The notes under the pieces were generated by a model. It had not been told where the DNA came from and did no database searches. It worked only from the letters and a program-made list of their open reading frames with translations. The translations under genes were made by a program, and so were the position numbers. From Setophaga petechia (lineage: Eukaryota; Chordata; Aves; Passeriformes; Parulidae): a stretch of 64,000 nt of DNA. The stretch spans positions 34,217,924-34,281,923 of the forward strand of contig JANCRA010000006.1 of assembly GCA_024362935.1 (NCBI GenBank), written 5' to 3'. Below, in pieces: positions 10,930 to 18,768 of this stretch. Position 1 is the stretch's first letter; every line of letters begins with the position of its first letter.

Positions 10930-11300
10930 GGATTAAACAAATGCAATTTGCAATCAGGTATAGCATAAGGTTTACCATACAAAATTTCAAATAAACTTAA
11001 CTTTTTGATTTTGGCCTAACTCTCAGCCTCAGCAAAACAATAAACAAAGCTTAATACCACTGCAAATTATTCTTCTAGCATATTTTGGCAATTTGCTGTA
11101 TAATAAAATAATTCATCTTTCCTACATTGCTATTTAATTTGTAATACTTTGTTTATTGCTCTTATTACTTTTTTATGAAAATGTGTACCCTTATCAAAAT
11201 GCTCTTTGGTACCCCAAACCGTGGAATGATTTTATTCACCAGTACTTTAGTCACTTATATTTGTCCTACAGGGGAATGCTTCAGGCCACCCAGAAAATGC
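10930..11300 (-). pseudogene. Integrase fragment of the SEMA6D provirus
   Basis: Read on the minus strand with stops and shifts, it starts just after the semaphorin stop with an integrase core segment (DAFSGWPEAFP) and ends with FEILYGKPYA, the motif near the C-terminal side of gammaretroviral integrase. Everything between RT and this point was replaced by SEMA6D. Catalytic residues are not all present, so this copy cannot integrate by itself. Confidence 0.7.
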
Positions 11301-11301
11301 A

Positions 11302-13143
11302 TCAGTTAATACCTATTCTCGCAATAAAGGTTCCTAAAACAAACGTGGCAAAAGCACAAGCAATAAGGACATTCATGTGCACCAATTGGTTGGACTCTCC
11401 TGATTGCACTTCCCACCTCACACCCTTTGGAACACCATGGCAGTCCCCAAGCTGCGCCGTGTTGCCGTATTCGACATCTTGGACGTATCCTCCAATGAGC
11501 ATGCCTGGTGTCACCCTTCCACACGCCTCTCGGTCTAACCAGCCACAGTACGGGTCCCGCGAAGCAATACATGTCTTTTTACAAGGCCCGTGACGCTCAC
11601 ACTGACTTAAGGGAATTCTAACTACACAGCTGGAGAATGCCACGAACAGAGCATGGTGGTCTCTGTCCAGCTGGAGGGAAATGACTTTCCTGTCTTCTTC
11701 ACTTTCTGTATTACACTTTGCATCATTATATGCTTTAATCTTTTCCAGTAATATGCTGTCATTCAAAGGAAAGGGCCTGGTCTTTGCTAAAATCTTAAGT
11801 ACTATTCCTGCTTCGGAGCCAACAAATATGACTGTATAATTCTGGTAGGGTCCAGCAGCGTGGTCTACAGCAATTGCTGTCAGTCTGTACCCAACACGTG
11901 TTCTGGTAAACCAGGGCTCTTCAGTGACTGAGGGAACAGCTGAGTCCATCAATGGGTGAGATTTAATGAAGGAAAGCGTTTCGCCTGGGAAATCAGTGGA
12001 GGTTTTGTATGCTTCTGCTAGGCCATGTCTTGCACAGCTGCCAGGTCTCGGCTTAGGTACTTTGTCTTCAGGTACAGCTGTCCAGACAGGGCCAGGAGTC
12101 TTTTGTTCCTTAAATCTCCCTTTGAAAACTTTCTCAATGTCATCCATGCTGAAAGCACACACTGCTGAACCAGGAATGCTATTAAGCTGTGTGGTGAACA
12201 CACCCACAACAGTGGGCACTCCGTTGATTTTTATGATGTCTGTGATAGACTGCAAAACATCAAAATAAAAGAACGAATCCCCAGGAATTGAGCAGTTGAG
12301 CCGAGCTTTCAGAAAGGATGTCCAGTGCTTCTCTAGGACCCAATGAGAGCCCCCCATGTCATTTTTGCAAACGCGTGCCACACGGGAATACACAACCTTG
12401 CCTAAAGTGCCGTGCTCTACAGCAATTTCTCGGAGGAAGAAATAAACATAGTTCCCATATTCTATGGCATGGAGGAAGTGTGGCTCCTTCATCCATTTGG
12501 AGTCATACTTTCTTGTTCTTAAGGCAGATCCATTCCCCATGCTGCGATAAATAACAGCATCCCTTGCCAGGAAATCTGCTACTGTTGCCGAATACAAATT
12601 TCCATCAGCAAAGAGGGCGACATTGGTTTGTCTGGCATCAAATGGGCATCTTGCCAAACCACTAACTTCCTCCCCATCATACTCTAATATATTCAGCCGA
12701 TAATGTCTGCACACAGGGTTAAATGCATTTGTTCCACAGACAAGCACCATCTCCTCATTTCTTGGAACAAAGACTTTAATGAAGTTGTGGCATTCATCCT
12801 CGTGTTTGCCTCTCATAGCACAGTTCTCTCTGTCCTGCTGCTTTGGTTTCCATGTTAATTCCTTGCTTGGGATAATTTCTGATTTTGGAGCCTCATTTAA
12901 GTTCACAGCGTAAACCTGGTCTCTGCCAGTAATATAAAGTGTGTTTCGAATTTTCAACATTAGTTGAAAGTCCAGTCTGTGCTGAGATTCATTGCCTGAA
13001 AGGCGTCCTCTAAATACTGGATATTGCTTTGAATAATGATAGTCCACAACGTTGATAGGGTCCCCATCTTCAGAGAAGTTGACGGCCCAGCAGGGGAACA
13101 GGCTCAACAGTGTCACCAAGGCACGGAACACGGGAAACTTCAT
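11302..13143 (-). CDS. SEMA6D: SEMA6D captured by a retrovirus (transmembrane semaphorin, tail-less)
   Basis: A single open frame of 613 codons without introns, closely matching vertebrate semaphorin-6D: hydrophobic signal peptide (about 1-20), seven-bladed sema domain (about 30-490) with landmarks NFSEDGDPINVVDYHYSKQY, FPSKE-type loops and CPFDARQTNVALFADG, then a PSI cysteine domain with ASRDPYCGW (to about 550) and one membrane span (about 590-608). The juxtamembrane part matches the short splice form, so the source was a spliced mRNA. The frame stops about five residues after the membrane span; the long cytoplasmic tail is missing and the 3' junction runs into integrase sequence. SEMA6D is a cell-surface ligand of plexin-A receptors. 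The start was put at 13143 because the signal peptide follows; an in-frame ATG at 13179 would add 12 residues. N-glycosylation sites are kept. Confidence 0.95.
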   Translation of the reverse strand: MKFPVFRALVTLLSLFPCWAVNFSEDGDPINVVDYHYSKQYPVFRGRLSGNESQHRLDFQLMLKIRNTLYITGRDQVYAVNLNEAPKSEIIPSKELTWKPKQQDRENCAMRGKHEDECHNFIKVFVPRNEEMVLVCGTNAFNPVCRHYRLNILEYDGEEVSGLARCPFDARQTNVALFADGNLYSATVADFLARDAVIYRSMGNGSALRTRKYDSKWMKEPHFLHAIEYGNYVYFFLREIAVEHGTLGKVVYSRVARVCKNDMGGSHWVLEKHWTSFLKARLNCSIPGDSFFYFDVLQSITDIIKINGVPTVVGVFTTQLNSIPGSAVCAFSMDDIEKVFKGRFKEQKTPGPVWTAVPEDKVPKPRPGSCARHGLAEAYKTSTDFPGETLSFIKSHPLMDSAVPSVTEEPWFTRTRVGYRLTAIAVDHAAGPYQNYTVIFVGSEAGIVLKILAKTRPFPLNDSILLEKIKAYNDAKCNTESEEDRKVISLQLDRDHHALFVAFSSCVVRIPLSQCERHGPCKKTCIASRDPYCGWLDREACGRVTPGMLIGGYVQDVEYGNTAQLGDCHGVPKGVRWEVQSGESNQLVHMNVLIACAFATFVLGTFIARIGIN

Positions 13144-13249
13144 GGCTGGGGACAGGTGACAGGACTGCTCAACTACCACTGAGACTAAATGTGAATTCTT
13201 AAATTGCTGGCATCAGTGTTCTTGTAGACCCTGGCACAACTTCAGATGG

Positions 13250-13400
13250 GTTATCATCTCCAGAAAGGCGCGCAGATCCTTTACTGTTTCTGGTCTAGGT
13301 ACCTGACAGATGGCCTTTTTCCTAGCTACTCCCAGGGATCGCTGTTCTCTGGAGACTTTGTATCCCAGGTATATCAATAGCCTACACTAATGGGTATGTC
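13250..13400 (-). pseudogene. Reverse transcriptase fragment (thumb/connection side)
   Basis: The minus strand encodes YLGYKVSREQRSLG, then a segment ending near DLRAFLEM, patterns typical of the gammaretroviral RT region after the catalytic palm. The palm with its YxDD box is absent. The 5' junction with the captured cDNA lies just downstream, between about 13180 and 13250. Confidence 0.7.
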
Positions 13401-13626
13401 TTATTCAAAATTCGCCTGTAATTCCTAGGTTTAGGTTCCACACAACTGATTGTCAAGCTTAGAGCTGTAATCAGTTGTTCCTCATTTATTTAAAATTCCA
13501 ATTTGTCTTTGTTAGATTTTATTATAACTCCCAAGTTCCCCAATAGGTCTCTCTCTCTCCCAATAATAAGGGCTTTGGCAAATTTGGTAATTACAGGAAC
13601 AGATAAATTTCCATCTATCTCCCAAT

Positions 13627-13836
13627 TTAGTATTTACTGGGTTTAAAAAAATAAGCCTTTTCTGGTTGGCCTGTTGCCCCCACAACTTGTACAAATTCAT
13701 CACTTTTGGGTACCAATTCCCGATTCAAAACCGAAAAAGTTGCTCCCATATCAATCAAAAAGTCCAACTCCTCTTTACCTTCCCCTAGCTCCATTTTAAC
13801 TAGTGGGTCTGCTAGGGTATGGCTTACTGGTCTCCC
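13627..13836 (-). pseudogene. Retroviral protease fragment with altered active site
   Basis: The frame continues directly from gag past the TGA at 13837-13839, as in gammaretroviral readthrough gag-pol. The expected active-site triad Asp-Thr-Gly is Asp-Met-Gly (13744-13752), followed by an A-T-F-S-V-L context that fits a retropepsin. A stop at 13627 ends the segment. The Met at the Thr position would probably impair catalysis. Confidence 0.7.
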
Positions 13837-14415
13837 TCATTCACTGTCCTGATCTGTGGTAGTAGTATTGGCCATCAGCCTTTCCCTTCGTTGGGGGCAT
13901 TCTCGCTGCCAGTGTCCCCTCTGTAGGCAGTACTTACATTGATTTGGCCTTACTCTAGTCGGGTGGGGTTGAAGTTTCCCTCCCCGTCCTACTGGGTTGC
14001 CTCTACCTCTTTCCCTGGTTCCAGGTCCCGAGTAACCTGTCTTCTGAGCTGCCACTGCTACGGTCACTGCTCGAGCTATCCTCCTGTCCTCCTTTTCCTT
14101 CTCCTCAATTTCCCTATTATTGTATACCTTCCACGCCTCACTCAGCAGTGTTTCTAGATTCTTATTTGCTGGATGCTCAAGCTTTTGTATTCTCTTTTTG
14201 ATGTCTGGGTTACTCTGTCTCATCATTAATCCTTGCAAGTGCCATTTCCCTTCTTCTGTTGCTGGGTCTAGGGGTGTGTATTGTCTCATCGCTGCCCTAA
14301 GTCTGTCCAAAAACTCTGATGGGGTCTCATCCTTTCCCTGCCTGATGTCATATAGCATTGACCAATTGATAGCCTTAGGGGCCGCATCTTTGGTCTTACT
14401 CTGTTGTCCTCCCAT
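13837..14415 (-). CDS. gag: Gag with internal deletion (myristoylation start joined to late capsid and nucleocapsid)
   Basis: The frame begins MGGQQSK at 14415, a plausible N-myristoylation signal. After about ten residues it passes into the C-terminal capsid region (EFLDRLRAAMRQYTPLDP) and a charged helix, then a basic nucleocapsid with one CCHC zinc knuckle, C-x2-C-x4-H-x4-C (CKYCLQRGHWQREC). Most matrix, the linker protein and most of capsid are missing, so about 190 residues remain instead of the usual 500 or more. It ends in TGA, with the protease frame open behind it. Packaging functions of nucleocapsid could be kept, but particle assembly from this Gag alone is unlikely. Confidence 0.85.
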   Translation of the reverse strand: MGGQQSKTKDAAPKAINWSMLYDIRQGKDETPSEFLDRLRAAMRQYTPLDPATEEGKWHLQGLMMRQSNPDIKKRIQKLEHPANKNLETLLSEAWKVYNNREIEEKEKEDRRIARAVTVAVAAQKTGYSGPGTRERGRGNPVGRGGKLQPHPTRVRPNQCKYCLQRGHWQRECPQRRERLMANTTTTDQDSE

Positions 14416-14920
14416 GGTTATTCCTTGTGTCTGTGTTTTCTGTTCAATCAAAACAATCTCTTTCCCGCAAGTATTGTATGTTAATTTATACGAACACTTC
14501 ATTCATACAATTTTCAATCGCTTCGTCCGTTTCCGACCTGGCTTCTCGCGAAGAACAGGAACTGCGGAGCGGGACTCCCTCTCGCTTCGCAGCTTTGCTG
14601 CGTCTCGTTCACCCACACACACACCACACACTTATAAAATAAAACTGTTTTACCAGGTTTGGTCACAAAAGGTCGCCCGCAAACCGTGAGGTACCGGCTT
14701 CCCAAGTTCAGGACACGTAAACAGCACAATACACGTTTCAATCTATTACATAAAAAGTAACAAAACGTCTCCTATAAAAACTCTACAACAAACGCATAAA
14801 ACAACAACAAACACATAAAACAAACACACAAAACCCACCAGCTAGCATTCACACTAAATTCACAATATCATAACATTAAACACAATATTAAAAAAACAGT
14901 TTTCCACACAATAAAACAAA

Positions 14921-15039
14921 CCAAAGATACCCAATTACCAAAGACACCCAATTACCAAAGATACCCAATTACCAAAGGGTACCAAGCCAAAGGTATCAAT
15001 TACCAAGGGTGCCAAACCAAAAGGTATCAATTACCAAAG
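14921..15039 (-). repeat. Tandem 17-bp repeats in the proviral leader
   Basis: On the plus strand the units are ATTACCAAAG followed by ATACCCA-like variants, repeated about three times exactly and then continued by degenerate copies. The array lies between the primer site and gag, in the region that normally contains the packaging signal and splice donor. Confidence 0.85.
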
Positions 15040-15301
15040 CGACTAATACCAGGGCGTCCCCCGGCTTGCCCTCCGGGTAGTCACGTCTGACCCCCGTATC
15101 CCAATAAAAGCGCTTTAAACCAAAACCAATAAACAATTTAAAATACCTCTTAATTGGAGCAGGAGATGCAGCTTCGTCCACCGAAAGGCGCCGGTCCGGG
15201 AGGGGAGTCTCTTCTGACAAAAATTCGTCAGGGGCCCCAGAGGGTCCCGGACCCGGACTGGCTCCCCGGGAGGACCCCTTAAAGCCTGGATCTCCTGTCT
15301 G

Positions 15302-15319
15302 GTCCCATCTGGGTCGCCA
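15302..15319 (-). other. Primer binding site, tRNA-Arg type
   Basis: The minus strand reads TGGCGACCCAGATGGGAC. This is complementary to the 3' end, including CCA, of a vertebrate arginine tRNA (CCG anticodon type, as I remember that sequence). It lies five bases inside the 5' LTR edge. A full 18-base match shows the first replication signal is intact. Confidence 0.75.
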
Positions 15320-15324
15320 GAAAA

Positions 15325-15971
15325 TGATGCCGAATTTTGCCCCAAAAGGCGAGAATAACTGCTTACAGACTCAGTTTAAGTCAAATAAGCAGGAGGTATT
15401 TTATTGCAACGCGCGTTGGAGAAAATCTCTAAATGGATTTTCTAAGTATCTCGTTACAAAAGCAAGCCTTTTATACAGTTTTGAATACAGGTATTTCATC
15501 ATTTCACATACATCATCATTTCTCTGCATGCATATTCATATGGGGCGTGGTGTAGGCAGAGCGTGGGCGGGGACATCTCTTTTGGGTGTCTTCTCGGGGG
15601 GAGTTCCGGCAGCCTTCCTCGTTGGGCGGGGGTCTCCGCTGAGTCTTCCTCCTTAAACTTTTGACCCTCTTCCCTAATTTGGTCATTTCCCGGTGCATTT
15701 GGCCAGGTATCCATGGCTTGGCAAGGTCCCCAGGGTTAGTTTCGACACCGTTATCTCTGGGTAGGTTTAGCTCATCTCTCTCCTATCACCCCCTATCCCT
15801 ATCTCTTTTCCCTGTCAGAGTGTTCTGTGCCTTTAGCTGATATATAGCTCTGTGGTTTCTAAATGCTATGCTTTCTTCAAGTATTTCACATTCTATGTTT
15901 TAACCCATTAGTTTTAAAGGGCTATCTGTTTTGGGGCTATCTGTTTTGGGACTATCTGTTTTGGGGCTTCA
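15325..15971 (-). repeat. 5' LTR of the SEMA6D provirus
   Basis: Same length as the 3' LTR, with one visible difference. It carries TATAAAA at 15469-15475 and AATAAA at 15400-15405 on the minus strand. It would drive a transcript through gag and SEMA6D. Confidence 0.95.
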
Positions 15972-15975
15972 AGAG

Positions 15976-16814
15976 GAGGAATCCTCAGCCAGCCCAGCAG
16001 CCCTCGGCTGCCCTTGGCCTTTCTCTGCTCCTGGGCGCACTCCAGACGGCCAATGCCTCCAGGCTGTGCTGTGCCCAGCATGGCTGCGCTTCCCCTCGGG
16101 AGCAGCCAGCTGCCACCTGGGCTCTGAGAGCGGAGGATTCGCCCGCTGCTAGGGACAGGCACCCAGGGCCCGGCTGCTGCCTCTTGCAGCTGCAAGGGCC
16201 TCCTCCCAGCCTGCCTCTGCCGGGGCTCAGCCTGCTGCGGCCTCTGCCGGGGCTCTGCTGGGGCTCCAGCCCGGCCTAGGCCGGGCCCGCTCTCACCTCA
16301 CAGGCGCTGACAGCTCTGCACCACAGGACACCTTCCCCAGCACCCTCTCCGATCTTTCTGCTTGCTTACTTGAGCAAGGCTCTCCTCCAGCCAAAGACAT
16401 TGCAGCTAGGGATACAAATCCAAGTGGCAGGAACCCCAATGCTCTCCAGTCACAGCTGAAGGCCTGCATCTGCACAGGATGTTTGGGCTGCCTCATTCTT
16501 CCTTTGCTTTTGCCTTCAAATGTCATTGCCCTTTCTGCCTCAAATAGAAGTACCAGAGTGGCCAAAAACAGACCAGTTGGCCATATTCCAAAGGCAGTGT
16601 GGTCTGGAGAGAAGGAATGAAGAAGATCCTTCCCCACTTTCACACCATGCCAAAGACACCGTGTCACTTTCCACCGTTAAGAAACAACAGACAATTCAGA
16701 AGGAATTCTCGAGCTTATTTGCAGAGTGAGAAGGAAGGGAATCTTCAAGGTGAGTTGTGGTTTCAGAAACTTTATTCATTTCCAGTCCTACTCTGCAGTC
16801 CTATTAGACAATCC
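15976..16814. other. Flank with an old copy of repeat B
   Basis: 15976-16300 is GC-rich single-copy sequence continuous with the left flank of the provirus. 16540-16740 is a diverged copy of repeat B, sharing the order of a GGCCA...ATTCCAAAGGCA segment followed by GAAGAAGA.CCTTCCCC. No gene was supported. Confidence 0.5.
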
Positions 16815-16867
16815 TACTCTAACCCTAACCCTAATCTTAACCCTAATCCTAATCCTAATCCTTATCT
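16815..16867 (+). repeat. Interstitial telomere-like repeat, block 1
   Basis: It starts with exact CCCTAA units (CTAACCCTAACCCTAA) and degrades into CCTAAT units. CCCTAA is the C-strand of the vertebrate telomere. Confidence 0.85.
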
Positions 16868-17194
16868 GTAGACAGTTTTTTACTGAGACATAGTCGATGG
16901 GAAAAAACTAACGTGAGCAAGTACATCTGAGAAAGCAACAGCTGCCTAATTCAAGGACATGGTTTCTTTGAGCAAGAGGTTGTTTAATAAATTATGTGAT
17001 AACAGGAGGTAAAAAAGAAGCCACAAACATCTTGAGAAAGGTGTAACTAACTTTTATAGCTGACCAATAGTGAGCTTTAGTTTTGCAATATGTATGAGCC
17101 TTATTACTGTCATTATAAAAGTGTTTCTGTTAATCAACAAATCTGAGATTTTGTCGATCATCATCGGATGAGCAAGTCTCCCATCTACCTTGTC

Positions 17195-17280
17195 ACTTAT
17201 CCTAATCCTAATCCTTATCCTAATCCTTATCCTTATCATAATCCTAATCCTTATCCTAATCCTAGTCCTAGTTAACAATC
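17195..17280 (+). repeat. Interstitial telomere-like repeat, block 2
   Basis: Degenerate CCTAAT/CCTTAT units, about a dozen, in the same direction as block 1. Both blocks touch copies of AATCCTACTCTAA (16810-16822 and 17274-17286), so the 330-bp piece between them appears to have been inserted into, or duplicated with, one longer array. Confidence 0.8.
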
Positions 17281-17286
17281 CTACTC

Positions 17287-18169
17287 TAAACTGGTGGAGG
17301 AATAAATGGTCCTGATGTTCTTGCCTCGTTCCTCTTCTTCAGTAAAACAATCAGTGGCACCAGGCTGGACGCAGGCTCAGCAGATGTTACAAATGGATGC
17401 TGCCCAAAGGGAAAAAAATCAACAAAAAACAATGAACCATGACTTTCCAAGCTCAGTGCTTCACAGAATTCCTCTGGCTCCTAGAAGGATGCAGGAAGAG
17501 GACCAATGGGACCATCTACACCTCCATCTTTTTGTGCAGGACTTCGGCATCACAGGCAAACCTGGCCCAGAATCCCACTCATCCATTTATCCAGGTATCT
17601 TCATCTTGCTGAGATTTTTGCCCTGCCAGTGCTCTAGAAATGGTGCTTTCTCTCCCTGGGGTTTCTTCCTTTCAGGAAACTCCAAAGCCTCACATAGGTC
17701 CCTGTCTTTGGAAGACAGGCACTGTGCCGATTCCCACAGGGAGACAGAGCAGTGTCTACTTTTCCGTGCCCTGCCCCTTGCGTGCTGGATGGCACCTTCC
17801 TTCCCAGCAGGGCCGGCCCTGTGGCACTGGGCCCTGCAGTTCCCTCTCTGCCACACAACCTGGCAGTAACCCTGGCACAGTTCCCGGCTGCTTGGGCGTG
17901 CCAGGCAGCAGATGGGGCTGGGACAGGTCCCTCCCAGCTGTCCCTGTTTGCGTGGCAGAAACCTCTAAGGGTGGGCTGGGGGGCACAAACCAGGGCCCCT
18001 CCGAGGCTCACAGTGAGCCCCCCACAGCCCCTCGTGCCCACAGCCAAATCTCTGACTGCTCAGCTGGGACTGGCTTCCTTGGCTTCCTCTACCACCATTT
18101 CATGGCTCTACCACCATTTCATGTACCCTGCATTGCTCGACTTCAATTCTTTTGCCATTAGATCAAACT
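17287..18169. other. Non-coding stretch, no gene recognised
   Basis: Open frames on both strands overlap and show no domain. A 15-bp direct repeat (CTACCACCATTTCATG) occurs at about 18089-18123. Confidence 0.45.
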
Positions 18170-18560
18170 GAACACTCCACCAAAGTACAAAAGAGGGCAA
18201 CAGAAACAGTCAGAGGACAGAGCACCTCTCCTCTCAGGAAATGCGGAGAGAGCTGGAGTTATTCAGTTTTGTGAAGAACAGGCCCCAGGGAGACTTTATT
18301 GCCACTTTGCAAGACTTCAGAGTGGCTTTGAAGAAAGTGGGGGCCATCTTTTTTAACAGGGCCAGTTACAATAGGATATGGACAAATATTTTTAAACACA
18401 AAGGGGATCAAGTCAGAGTAGGTCTAAGGAAGAACTTGTTTACTCGGAGCATGGTGCAGCCCTGGCACAGCTTGCCCCAAGAGCTTGTAGGTGCCCCCTC
18501 CCTGCAACCATTCTGGCTCTGGTGGCAAAGGGCTCTGAGCAACCTGATCTCTGTAAAGAT
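18170..18560 (+). mobile_element. CR1 LINE 3' fragment
   Basis: Plus-strand sequence follows the well-known CR1 3' part: GGAGAGAGCTGGAG..., the CCAGGGAGACTTTATTGCC block, the AAGAACTTGTTTACT block and the GTGCAGCCCTGGCACAGCTTGCCC block. It is strongly diverged and 5' truncated. Confidence 0.75.
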
Positions 18561-18768
18561 GTCCCTGCTTATGGCAGGACACTTGCACCACAGGACCTTT
18601 ACAGGGCCCTGCCAGCCCAGCCCAGTCTAGGATTCCTCACCGCTTTCATTTGAAGAGCAGCAAGAGTGGAGGTGAGGAGGAAGGGGGCTGATCTGATGCC
18701 TTGGACTTGAGTGGAGGAGGAGCCCATCCCTCAGAGCCTGTTTCACCTGCAGCCCCTTCACATTTTAC

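Larger units (their letters stand above)
9166..15975 (-). mobile_element. Transducing gammaretrovirus-like provirus carrying SEMA6D
   Basis: A complete-ended provirus on the minus strand. The LTRs are 9170-9816 (3') and 15325-15971 (5'), each 647 bp, TG...CA bounded. It is flanked by the 4-bp direct repeat AGAG at 9166-9169 and 15972-15975. Four-base duplications are typical of gammaretroviral integrases. Internal order in the transcribed sense: tRNA-Arg-type primer site, leader with tandem repeats, gag with an internal deletion, in-frame protease fragment, RT fragment, spliced SEMA6D cDNA, integrase fragment, cysteine-rich unknown frame, env tail remnant, polypurine tract. Pol and env are broken or missing, so replication would need a helper virus, as with classical transducing retroviruses. 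By eye the LTRs differ at one position (C/A near 9630/15785), meaning recent insertion. The semaphorin lies inside the target-duplication borders, so it arrived with the virus. Confidence 0.93.

Noticed and set aside
11302..13179. SEMA6D as an ordinary host processed pseudogene inserted independently
   Set aside because: No poly(A) tail or separate target duplication surrounds it, it is flanked on both sides by pol fragments of one provirus, and it lies inside the AGAG duplication of that provirus.
16815..17280. CRISPR-like or satellite array
   Set aside because: Units are 6 bp telomere-like repeats without spacers in a vertebrate genome.
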